The notes below the pieces were generated by a model. The model was given only the letters and a program-made list of their open reading frames with translations, made no database searches and was not told the DNA's origin. Below are positions 56,902-64,000 of a stretch of 64,000 bases of DNA, in pieces. Source of the DNA: Sorangium sp025924095 (GTDB taxonomy: Bacteria > Myxococcota_A > Polyangia > Polyangiales > Polyangiaceae); contig NZ_CP150356.1 in the NCBI RefSeq assembly GCF_051521505.1, forward strand, positions 10,788,001 to 10,852,000, written 5' to 3'. Within the stretch, counting starts at the first letter, position 1; each line of letters starts with the position of its first letter. Both the position numbers and the translations under genes were made by a program.

Positions 56902-58968
56902 GTGGCGTACGAGGACCTGCGACGGCGCGCGGACGAGCTCGCCGCGATCGGGCAGCGCGAGCGCGGCGCCGCGCTCCTCGTGGCGGCCGGCGATCACGCG
57001 GGCGCGTCGGAGCTGCTCGAGCGGGTCTGCGATTTCGCCGGCGCGGCCAGGGAGGCGCTCGCCGCCGAGGACCCGGCCCGCGCCGCGCTGATGGCCGCGC
57101 TCGGCGGCGACGACGCGCTCGCGCGCGAGGCGCTCGAGGCGCTCGCGATCACGGCGCCCCGGGACGCCGCGCTGCGCGTCGCCGCCGACCTCGCGGCGCG
57201 CGGGTTCCCCCGCCACGCCGGCGCGCTGTTCGCGGCGCTCGGCGCCCACGCCGCGGCAGCGGAGGCGTTCACCGCGGCCCAGGACGCGCGCCGCGCCGCC
57301 GAGAGCTTCGAGCTCGCCGGCCGCCCCGCGGATGGCGCGCGCGCGCTCGAGGCCGCGCTCCGCCGCCGCCCGGGCGACGCGGCGGCGTGGCTCGCGCTCG
57401 GCGAGCTCCTCGCGCGCCACGGCCGCACCGAGGCCGCGGTGCGGGCGCTGCAGCATCTGCCGCCCGCCTCCGAGGAGCGCGCCCGCGCGCTGCCGCTGCT
57501 CTGCCGCTGCCTGGGCGACCTCGGGCTCGAGGACGCCGCGCAGACCGTGCGCGACGAGCTCTCCCGGCTCGATCCGCGCGGCCAGGAGGCGCCCTCGTCG
57601 CCGGCCGTCGCTCCCGGCGGCCCCGCGGCGGCGCCCTCTCCTCTGGGCTCCGCGCCCGCCGGGCCGCTCCTCTTCGGGCGCTACGAGACCCTGCGCGACG
57701 TCACGGCCACGCATCACGCGCGCGTGGTGGAGGCGCGCGACCGGATCACGGCGGAGCGCGTCGCCGTGAAGATCTTCGCGGGCGCGGCGTTCGGAGCGGG
57801 CCGCGACGCGCTGCTCCGGTTCGAGCGCGAGGCGCGGGCCCTCGCCCAGCTCCGGCACCCGAACGTCGTCGCGCTCCGCGCCTATCACCCCGAGGGGCCC
57901 GCGATGGTGCTCGCCTGGATGGCCGGCGGCTCCCTGATCGAGCGGCTCCGGGGGGAGCCGGTCGCGCCCGCGCGCGCCGTCGAGATCGCCTGCGCGCTCC
58001 TGTCCGCGCTCGGCGAGGCGCACCGGCTCGGCATCCTTCACCGCGACGTGAAGCCGAGCAACGTGCTCTTCGACGAGATCGGGACGGCGCACCTCGCGGA
58101 CTTCGGGGCGGCGCACCTCGGCGATCTCTCGACCACCGCGACGGCCGGCGCGATCGGGACGTTCGCGTACATGTCGCCGGAGCAGCGGATGGGGCGACCG
58201 GCGACGCTGGCGAGCGACCTGTACGGCGCCGGCGCGGTGCTCGCCGAGCTGCTCACCGGAGAGCCGCCCGCGCCCGCCGTGGGCGGGCACCTCGATCCGG
58301 CGCCGAGCGAGATCCACCCGGATCTCACGGCGGCCCACGACGCCATCGTGGCGGCGCTGCTCGCGGAGGACCCCGCCGCGCGCCCGGCCGACGCGTTCGA
58401 GGCGCGGCGCGCGATCACCGCGCTCCCCTGGCCGGAGAGCCCGCGGCCGCGGCGGTCGCGCGCGAGCGCCCGGCCTCGGTCGAGCGAGGCGCCGCCCTCC
58501 GCGACGACGCGGCTCGCGGCGACGCTCGAGGTCGGCGACGGCCGGGACACCGAGGGGCGATGGCGCGACGCCTGGCTCGATCGCGACGTGCTCGTGCTGC
58601 AGCTCGACGACGCGACCCTCGCCCGGGCCCGGGCGTTCGCGCGCGCCGGCCACCCGGCCCTGCCGTCCGTCCTGCGGGTCGACCTCGCCGCCGGCGAGGT
58701 CTGGGTGGCGCCGCCCCAGGGTCGCGCGCTCGCCGACGAGGGCCTCGCCCTGACCAGGGGCCAGCGGGCGCGCCTCGGCGAGGCCATCGCGGCGCTCCAC
58801 GCGGCGGGGGGCGCGCACGGGTGCATCGACGGCCAGCACCTCTATCTGCACGACGGCGAGATCGCGCTGGCCTACCCGCGCGAGGCTGCCGGCGGCGTGG
58901 AGGAGCTGGCCGCGCGGGATCTCGCGGCGCTCGAGGAGCTCGACAGGAACGCGCTGGACGAGCGCTAG
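56902..58968 (+). CDS. TPR-containing Ser/Thr protein kinase with a second degenerate kinase-like lobe
   Basis: 688 residues from GTG 56902. Residues about 1-225 are Ala-rich helical repeats of TPR type. The kinase domain (about 263-520) is complete: VAVKIF with Lys290, a Glu in FEREARALAQLRHPN, H380-R-D-V-K-P-S-N, D400-F-G, then MSPEQRMGRPATLASDLYGA. The last 150 residues show a second, incomplete lobe (AIAALHAAGGAHGCIDGQHL and YLHDGEIALAYP) where HRD is HGCID and no DFG is visible, so it looks like a pseudokinase. The stop overlaps the convergent lipoprotein stop in CTAG. It might phosphorylate ligands of FHA proteins such as the RHH-FHA protein. Confidence 0.88.
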   Translation: MAYEDLRRRADELAAIGQRERGAALLVAAGDHAGASELLERVCDFAGAAREALAAEDPARAALMAALGGDDALAREALEALAITAPRDAALRVAADLAARGFPRHAGALFAALGAHAAAAEAFTAAQDARRAAESFELAGRPADGARALEAALRRRPGDAAAWLALGELLARHGRTEAAVRALQHLPPASEERARALPLLCRCLGDLGLEDAAQTVRDELSRLDPRGQEAPSSPAVAPGGPAAAPSPLGSAPAGPLLFGRYETLRDVTATHHARVVEARDRITAERVAVKIFAGAAFGAGRDALLRFEREARALAQLRHPNVVALRAYHPEGPAMVLAWMAGGSLIERLRGEPVAPARAVEIACALLSALGEAHRLGILHRDVKPSNVLFDEIGTAHLADFGAAHLGDLSTTATAGAIGTFAYMSPEQRMGRPATLASDLYGAGAVLAELLTGEPPAPAVGGHLDPAPSEIHPDLTAAHDAIVAALLAEDPAARPADAFEARRAITALPWPESPRPRRSRASARPRSSEAPPSATTRLAATLEVGDGRDTEGRWRDAWLDRDVLVLQLDDATLARARAFARAGHPALPSVLRVDLAAGEVWVAPPQGRALADEGLALTRGQRARLGEAIAALHAAGGAHGCIDGQHLYLHDGEIALAYPREAAGGVEELAARDLAALEELDRNALDER

Positions 58969-59255
58969 AACGCGCAGGTGTCGTACTCGCCGTCGGCTCG
59001 CTTGGTGATGTCGTAACAGCAGTAGTCGCCGTCGAACTCGGGCTCGCTGTCGACCGACTGGACCTCGCCGCCGCAGGTGGAGCCGCCGAAATAGTCGAGC
59101 GCTTCCTCCTGAGCGGGGCACTCCCCCTCGAGCTCGGTCCACTCGAAGCACCCGACCTTGTCGCACCCCGTCGTCGCCAAGGAGAGCGCCAGGGCTGCGA
59201 GCGGAAGGGCCCGGACCGGACAACGCGCAAGGGCCGAACGGATCGTCGAGATCAT
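58965..59255 (-). CDS. small Cys-rich lipoprotein
   Basis: 96 residues with a type II signal ending A-T-T-G-C (Cys31). The mature 65 residues hold six further cysteines (VGCFEWTELEGECPAQ, GGSTCGGEVQ, GDYCCYDITKRADGEYDTCA) and are acidic, fitting a disulfide-stabilised surface protein. Its stop codon (58965-58967) overlaps the stop of the convergent kinase gene. No family is recognised. Confidence 0.72.
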   Translation of the reverse strand: MISTIRSALARCPVRALPLAALALSLATTGCDKVGCFEWTELEGECPAQEEALDYFGGSTCGGEVQSVDSEPEFDGDYCCYDITKRADGEYDTCAF

Positions 59256-59277
59256 GGATTCTCCCGGAGTCGGGCGC

Positions 59278-59298
59278 TGCTCGCGCCGCGGGCGAGCA
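59278..59298. promoter_or_regulatory. 7-bp inverted repeat between the small lipoprotein gene and hutU
   Basis: TGCTCGC (59278-59284) and GCGAGCA (59292-59298) pair perfectly around seven bases. It lies in the 191-base divergent interval, about 20 bases upstream of the lipoprotein start and 150 bases from hutU. Operator or hairpin; unproved. Confidence 0.35.
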
Positions 59299-59446
59299 TA
59301 CTCCGGTTCGGACGAAGCCGGCTGTCCTGGAGAGACGTCGGGCGCGCGGAGCAGGCTTACGTCACGCGCTGGCGTGCCCCTCGCCGCGCGTCGCGACGGA
59401 CGCCGCGCCGCCTGGTCGAGCCGCGCCGGCTGGAGTACACGACAGC

Positions 59447-61120
59447 ATGACGACGGGAGCGCAAGGGGCCCGGGGGGTGCGCGCGCCGCGCGGGAGCGAG
59501 CGGAGCTGCAAGGGGTGGATCCAGGAGGCGGCGCTCCGGATGATCCACAACAACCTGGATCCGGAGGTCGCGGAGCGGCCAGACGACCTCGTGGTCTACG
59601 GCGGTACCGGGAAGGCCGCGCGATCGTGGGAGGCGTTCGACGTGATCGTCCGCGAGCTCCGGGAGCTCGAGGACGACGAGACGCTCCTCGTGCAGTCGGG
59701 CAAGGCGGTGGGCCGCTTCCGCACGCACCCGGACGCGCCCCGCGTGCTCCTCGCGAACTCGAACCTCGTGGGCCGGTGGGCGACGTGGGACGAGTTCCGG
59801 CGGCTCGAGGCGCTCGGCCTGACCATGTACGGGCAGATGACCGCGGGCTCCTGGATCTACATCGGCTCGCAGGGCATCGTGCAGGGCACCTACGAGACGT
59901 TCGTCGCCGCGCGCAAGGCGCACGCGGCGCGCGCCCCGGGCGGCGGCCGCTGGGTGCTCACCGCGGGGCTCGGCGGCATGGGCGGCGCGCAGCCGCTCGC
60001 CGCGACCATGGCGGGCATCGCCTGCCTCGGCGTCGAGATCGACCCGGCGCGCATCGAGAAGCGGCTCCGCACCCGCTACGTCGACGAGCGCATCGACGAC
60101 CTCGATCGCGCCCTCGAGGCCGTCCTCGAGAGCGTCGGGCGCGGGACGCCGCGCTCGATCGCCCTCTGCGGCAACGCCGCCGACGTCTATCCGGAGCTCG
60201 TCCGCCGCGGCGTCACGCCGGACCTCGTCACCGAGCAGACCGCGGCGCACGATCCGCTCGTCGGCTACGTCCCGCCGGGGCTCACGCTGGAGCAGGCGGC
60301 GGAGCTGCGCGCCCGCGACCCGGGGGAGTACGTCGCGCGCGCGAAGGCGGGGATGCGGGTCGAGGTCGAGGCGATGCTCGCGATGCAGCAGCGCGGGGCC
60401 GAGGTCTTCGACTACGGCAACAACATCCGGACCTGCGCGATGGAGGCGGGCTGCCAGGATGCGTTCGCGATCCCCGGCTTCGTGCCGGCGTACGTGCGCG
60501 AGCTGTTCTGCCAGGGCAAAGGCCCGTTCCGGTGGGTCGCGCTGTCGGGCGATCCCGAGGACATCCTCGCCACCGACCGCGCGGTGCTCGAGGCGGTCCC
60601 GGGCGATCCCGATCTCCGGCGCTGGATCGAGCTCGCGGAGCAGAAGATCGCGTTCCAGGGGCTCCCGTCCCGGATCTGCTGGCTCGGCCACGGCGACCGC
60701 GCGAAGGTCGGGCTCGCGTTCAACGAGCTCGTGCGCACCGGCCGGGTGAAGGCGCCGCTCGTGATCGGGCGCGACCACCTCGACTGCGGGTCGGTCGCGT
60801 CCCCGTTCCGCGAGACCGAGGCGATGAAGGACGGCTCGGACGCGATCGCCGACTGGGCGATCCTCAATGCGCTCGCGAACACGGCCGGCGGCGCGTCGTG
60901 GGTCAGCTTCCACCACGGCGGCGGCGTCGGGATCGGCAACTCGCTGCACGCCGGGATGGTGATCGTCGCCGACGGCACCGAGGCCGCCCGGCGGAGGCTC
61001 GAGCGGGTGCTCACCATCGATCCGGGGATGGGGATCATCCGGCACGCCGACGCGGGATACGAGACGGCGATCCGCGTGGCCGACGAGAAGGGCGTCCGGG
61101 TGCCGCACCGGGCGAGGTGA
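59447..61120 (+). CDS. hutU: urocanate hydratase
   Basis: A 557-residue cytoplasmic NAD+-dependent enzyme converting urocanate to imidazolone propionate in histidine breakdown. The characteristic blocks are present: KGWIQEAALRMIHNNLDPEV, LLVQSGKAVGRFRTHPDAPR, ANSNLVGRWATWDEF, MTAGSWIYIGSQGIVQGTYE, LTAGLGGMGGAQPLAATMAG, FDYGNNIRTCAMEAGC, RDHLDCGSVASPFRETEAMK and SFHHGGGVGIGNSLHAGMVI. No other hut genes are in the window. The ribosome-binding site (GGAG about 12 bases upstream) is weak. Confidence 0.97.
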   Translation: MTTGAQGARGVRAPRGSERSCKGWIQEAALRMIHNNLDPEVAERPDDLVVYGGTGKAARSWEAFDVIVRELRELEDDETLLVQSGKAVGRFRTHPDAPRVLLANSNLVGRWATWDEFRRLEALGLTMYGQMTAGSWIYIGSQGIVQGTYETFVAARKAHAARAPGGGRWVLTAGLGGMGGAQPLAATMAGIACLGVEIDPARIEKRLRTRYVDERIDDLDRALEAVLESVGRGTPRSIALCGNAADVYPELVRRGVTPDLVTEQTAAHDPLVGYVPPGLTLEQAAELRARDPGEYVARAKAGMRVEVEAMLAMQQRGAEVFDYGNNIRTCAMEAGCQDAFAIPGFVPAYVRELFCQGKGPFRWVALSGDPEDILATDRAVLEAVPGDPDLRRWIELAEQKIAFQGLPSRICWLGHGDRAKVGLAFNELVRTGRVKAPLVIGRDHLDCGSVASPFRETEAMKDGSDAIADWAILNALANTAGGASWVSFHHGGGVGIGNSLHAGMVIVADGTEAARRRLERVLTIDPGMGIIRHADAGYETAIRVADEKGVRVPHRAR

Positions 61121-61199
61121 GCGCGCCGAGCAACGCGGCGCAGACGAGCCATGTCGCAGGGCCACGATCGCCCCGAGGCGCTCCGCTCTCGCGCGGGCG

Positions 61200-62144
61200 T
61201 CAGCCTCGCGAGGCGCGCGGCCTCCCCTTCCTCGGCGGCCGGGCATCGACGGGGAGCGGCGACGCCGTCGCCGGCTCCGGCGCGCCCCTGAGGCCGCGCA
61301 GCCGCGCGATCTCCTCCGTGTAGCCGCGCCGCTCCTTGGAGAGCGGCGGCAGCTCGACCACCGCCGGCACGCGCGCGAGCCGCGCGTCGTTCGCGAGGCG
61401 CCAGAACGGCACGAGCCCCATCTCCCCGTCACCGATGCGCTCGTGCCGATCGAGCCGCTGGCCGAGCGCCGCCTTCGAGTCGTTCACGTGCATGCACCGC
61501 AGCCGATCCATGCCGAGCAGCCGGTCGAAGTCGCCGAAGAACCGCTCGTAGCCGGCCTCGCTCCGGAGATCGTGCCCCGCCGCGAAGGCGTGCTGCGTGT
61601 CGATGCAGACCCCGAGCCGCGCCCCCTCCGGCCCGGCGCGCTCGATCATCGCGGCGATCTGATCGATGCGATCGCCGAGCGTCGACCCCTGCCCGGCCAT
61701 GTTCTCGATGCACAGCTGCGCGCGGAGCCCCTTCCCCCGCGAGAGCACGATCGCGAGGCTCTCGCCGATGCGGTCGAGGCCGGCCTCCTCGCCGAGGCCG
61801 CGGTGCGCGCCCGGATGGAACACCACGAAGTCGATCCCGAGCGCGTCGCACCGCGCGAGCTCCTGGAACAGCGCTTCCCGCGAGCGCTCCAGGATCGAGG
61901 CGTCGTCGGAGCACAGGTTGATGAGGTAGCTCGCGTGGGCGAGCGTGGGGCCCGCGCCGGCCCACGCCGCGCGCGCGACGCGAAACGCGGCGATCTGATC
62001 CGCGCTCAGCGCGGGCTCCCGCCACTGGCCCGAGACCTTGGTGAAGATTTGCAGCGCCTCGCAGCGGTCCTCCCCCGCCAGCGCGATCGCGCGGTAAAGG
62101 CCGCCGGCCACGGACTCATGCGCCCCGAAGATCATCGGCCGCAC
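61200..62144 (-). CDS. nfo: endonuclease IV (AP endonuclease)
   Basis: A 314-residue tri-zinc TIM-barrel enzyme that cleaves DNA 5' to abasic sites. Zinc-ligand motifs: GAHESVAGG at the N-terminus, LAHASYLINL, VVFHPGAH, LCIENMAGQGS, GVCIDTQHAFAAGHD and MHVNDSKAALGQRLDRHERI. The length exceeds the usual 280 by a Pro/Arg C-terminal tail. ATG 62144 (MRPMIFGAHES) or the inner ATG 62135 may be the start. It is convergent with hutU across 80 bases. Confidence 0.95.
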   Translation of the reverse strand: MRPMIFGAHESVAGGLYRAIALAGEDRCEALQIFTKVSGQWREPALSADQIAAFRVARAAWAGAGPTLAHASYLINLCSDDASILERSREALFQELARCDALGIDFVVFHPGAHRGLGEEAGLDRIGESLAIVLSRGKGLRAQLCIENMAGQGSTLGDRIDQIAAMIERAGPEGARLGVCIDTQHAFAAGHDLRSEAGYERFFGDFDRLLGMDRLRCMHVNDSKAALGQRLDRHERIGDGEMGLVPFWRLANDARLARVPAVVELPPLSKERRGYTEEIARLRGLRGAPEPATASPLPVDARPPRKGRPRASRG

Positions 62145-62275
62145 TGCTTGGGTCGCGTCCCCCGCGCCGGCAAGTCATTCCGCCGAGCACGCCCGATCTG
62201 CCACGTCGTCCGCCGGCCACGCGCGAATGCGATCGCCGGAACACGTCGTCGGATCCTCCGCAACGGCCCCGATTC

Positions 62276-62331
62276 TGCGAGCAAAGGTGCGAGCAAACCC
62301 CGTGCCTGAAGGGCGCGAACCCCGGTTCGCG
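62276..62331 (+). promoter_or_regulatory. direct and inverted repeats upstream of the fatty acyl-CoA reductase gene
   Basis: TGCGAGCAAA occurs at 62276-62285 and again at 62288-62297, a 12-base period. A perfect palindrome CGCGAACC (62314-62321) / GGTTCGCG (62324-62331) follows, then a TTGACG that could be a -35 near 62344. All lie within 120 bases of the ATG and may be activator or repressor sites. Confidence 0.4.
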
Positions 62332-62392
62332 GCACCTCACCCTTGACGCGTTCCGGCCCAGGCGCGAATTGAGCGGCCTTCCTGGAGTCTCG

Positions 62393-64000
62393 ATGAGCCA
62401 TATGGGTGTTACGAACGGAGCCGGCGCCCGAGGGGCGGAGCCGGGTGGAGCCAAGGGCGAGGAAACCGCGGCGGTCCCGCCGCTGGTGCCGTCTCAGGTG
62501 TTCGCCGGCAAGCGGCTCGTGGTGGTCGGAGGCACCGGGTTCCTCGGCAAGGTCTGGCTGGCCATGCTGCTCGCCAGGTTCCCGGAGATCGATCACATCT
62601 ACCTGCTCGTCCGGGCCAAGGAGAGCCAGTCGCCGGAAGAGCGCTTCTGGTCGCAGATCGCGACCTCGCCGGTGTTCGACCCGATCCGCGAGCAGCACCC
62701 GGGGCCCGCCTTCGAGGAGTACCTGCGGCAGAAGATCACCCCGATGAACGGCAACGTCGGCCTGCCGCTGCTCGGGCTCGACGCCCGCGTCGCGGAGCTC
62801 ACGGGCAAGATCGCCGCGGTCGTGAACGTGGCCGGGGTCGTCGACTTCAACCCCCCGCTCGACGAGGCGCTCGAGGTCAACGCGTTCGGCATCAGCAACA
62901 TCGTCGAGCTCGCGCGGACCCTCGGGGCCAAGGTGATGCACACGAGCACCTGCTTCGTCGCAGGGTACCGCTCCGGGCTCATCGAGGAGAACCACCCGGC
63001 CGAGATCCCGTTCCCCCGCGCCGCAGGCGAGACGTGGTTCGGCGCCGCCTGTCCGAAGCGCACGCTCGATCGATCGCACTGGGACCCGCAGCGCGAGATC
63101 AGCGAGTGCCTCGACCTCGTGAAGCAGGCGCGCCAGCGTTGCGAGGACGCCTTCCGGCAGAGCGCCTTCCTCGACGAGGCCAAGGCCAACCTGGCCGCGC
63201 GCGGCGAGCCGGGCCGCGGCAGCGCGCTCGACAACGAGCTCGCCAGGGTGAAGCGCAAGTTCATCAAGGACCGGCTCGTCGAGGCCGGCAAGGAGCGCGC
63301 GCTCTTCTGGGGGTGGACCAACATCTACACCTACACGAAGAGCATCGGCGAGCAGGTCCTCGCGAGCTCCGGGCTGCCCTTCACCATCGTCCGCCCCGCC
63401 GTCGTCGAGACCGCCGTCGAGTTCCCGTTCTGCGGCTGGAACGAGGGGATCAACACCTCGGCGCCCTACCTCTACCTCGCCTCGAAGGGGCAGGTGCAGT
63501 TCCCCGGCGACCACGACGTGCGGCTCGACCTCATCCCGGTCGACATGACCGCGAGCGGCATGATCGCCTCGCTCTGCGAGCTCATCGAGGGCCGCGCGGC
63601 CGCCGTGTACCAGTACGGGACGACCGACACGAACGGCTGCCGCGTGGACCGGTACCTGGAGCTCGCCGGGCTCTACAAGCGGCGGCAGGTCTTCGAGGGG
63701 AAGAAGACCTCGCTCTTCGACATCGTGTCCTCCCGCTTCGAGCCGCGCGGGCTGAGCCGGCAGCAGTACAACGCGCACGGCGCGCGCGCCATCGAGGGCG
63801 CGCTCCGCGGCCTGGGGAGCCTGCTCAAGACGGCGAGCGTCGGCCCCGCCGCCGCCCTCCTCAAGCCGGCCGCCGCCGCGCTGGAGAACGCCGCCAGGGC
63901 CGAGCAGAAGACGGCGGCCCTCCTCGAGGTCTTCATGCCGTTCGTCGCGGAGGCGGACTGGGTCTACTCCTGCGCCAACACGCGCGCGGCGATGGCCCGC
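62393..64000 (+). CDS. fatty acyl-CoA reductase (NAD-binding 'male sterility' domain), cut by the window end
   Basis: At least 536 residues; no stop before base 64000. ATG 62393 follows GGAG at 62384-62387. After a 35-residue low-complexity N-terminus the NAD(P)-binding motif is GGTGFLGK (46-53). VVNVAGVVDFNPPLDEALEV and HTSTCFVAGYRSGLIEE follow, then the catalytic Y312-x3-K316. A roughly 100-residue insertion (about 215-300) precedes the Tyr motif, typical of alcohol-forming fatty acyl-CoA reductases (FAR). The tail (WVYSCANTRAAMAR) matches the start of the sterile domain. In myxobacteria such enzymes supply fatty alcohols for ether lipids; further fused domains may lie beyond the window. 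Confidence 0.85.
   Translation, partial: MSHMGVTNGAGARGAEPGGAKGEETAAVPPLVPSQVFAGKRLVVVGGTGFLGKVWLAMLLARFPEIDHIYLLVRAKESQSPEERFWSQIATSPVFDPIREQHPGPAFEEYLRQKITPMNGNVGLPLLGLDARVAELTGKIAAVVNVAGVVDFNPPLDEALEVNAFGISNIVELARTLGAKVMHTSTCFVAGYRSGLIEENHPAEIPFPRAAGETWFGAACPKRTLDRSHWDPQREISECLDLVKQARQRCEDAFRQSAFLDEAKANLAARGEPGRGSALDNELARVKRKFIKDRLVEAGKERALFWGWTNIYTYTKSIGEQVLASSGLPFTIVRPAVVETAVEFPFCGWNEGINTSAPYLYLASKGQVQFPGDHDVRLDLIPVDMTASGMIASLCELIEGRAAAVYQYGTTDTNGCRVDRYLELAGLYKRRQVFEGKKTSLFDIVSSRFEPRGLSRQQYNAHGARAIEGALRGLGSLLKTASVGPAAALLKPAAAALENAARAEQKTAALLEVFMPFVAEADWVYSCANTRAAMAR

Noticed and set aside
1..64000. tRNA or rRNA genes, insertion sequences, prophage or integrases
   Set aside because: No tRNA T-arm/acceptor pairing, transposase or integrase motif, or terminal inverted repeats were seen by eye. 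A covariance-model and IS search would be needed to exclude them completely.

Overview
The window is very GC-rich, gene-dense and free of visible mobile elements, rRNA, tRNA or CRISPR. It reads as a core chromosomal segment of a myxobacterium, most like Sorangium/Polyangiales. This is inferred from GC-saturated third codon positions, a TIGR02266-type (myxobacterial paralogous PilZ) domain, at least ten lipoproteins or secreted proteins of unknown function, an FHA protein, a TPR-linked Ser/Thr kinase and very long Pro/Ala linkers. No species assignment can be proved from the window alone.

Layout. 1-9.3 kb: end of an Asp-box beta-propeller gene, an AT-hook/winged-helix regulator, a 1.4 kb stretch without a recognisable gene, a SAM methyltransferase, a lipoprotein, phoH convergent to it, a divergent OprO/P-like porin and a penicillin-binding transpeptidase. 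9-15.6 kb: small basic proteins, then a leftward run of PilZ protein, a protease/propeller/beta-barrel fusion and a lipoprotein, preceded by a formyltransferase homologue. 15.6-22.4 kb: rightward ftsE-ftsX-EnvC-like, rph-rdgB, then a partial ATP synthase locus (atpZ-like, atpI-like, atpB, atpE) without the remaining subunits. 22.6-27.1 kb: leftward HEAT-like lipoprotein, then a ribbon-helix-helix/FHA fusion and an L,D-transpeptidase. 27.3-35.4 kb: ftsK and a 1347-residue proline-rich protein with a cyclic-nucleotide-binding-like C-terminus. 35.5-39.2 kb: leftward envelope proteins and the site-2 protease RseP. 39.5-42.7 kb: a beta-helix lipoprotein and a SUMF1-domain protein. 42.8-46.3 kb: leftward plsB-like/gpsA-like overlapping pair and glyoxalase II. 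46.5-48.8 kb: an RNase HII-like protein and an MsrB-MsrA fusion. 48.8-54.5 kb: leftward lipoamide dehydrogenase and E1-alpha genes, a small protein, a HEAT/DUF4149 pair and a Cys-rich repeat lipoprotein. 54.6-64 kb: ferredoxin, two envelope proteins, a TPR kinase, urocanase, endonuclease IV and the start of a fatty acyl-CoA reductase.

Functional themes. Envelope biogenesis and division dominate: FtsEX with an EnvC-like activator, FtsK, a PBP, an L,D-transpeptidase, RseP, beta-barrel proteins and lipoproteins. Energy and lipid genes are present as incomplete sets: F0 subunits without F1, E1-alpha and E3 without E1-beta and E2.

The most notable signal is a set of enzyme homologues whose family-defining catalytic residues are replaced. 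The GpsA-like protein lacks both conserved lysines and overlaps a PlsB-like acyltransferase with Gly in place of the motif III Glu. An RNase HII-like protein has Cys where the third metal-binding Asp should be. A formyltransferase has Gly in place of the catalytic Asn. A kinase carries a second, degenerate kinase-like lobe. All function calls rest on reading motifs by eye; no database search was run.
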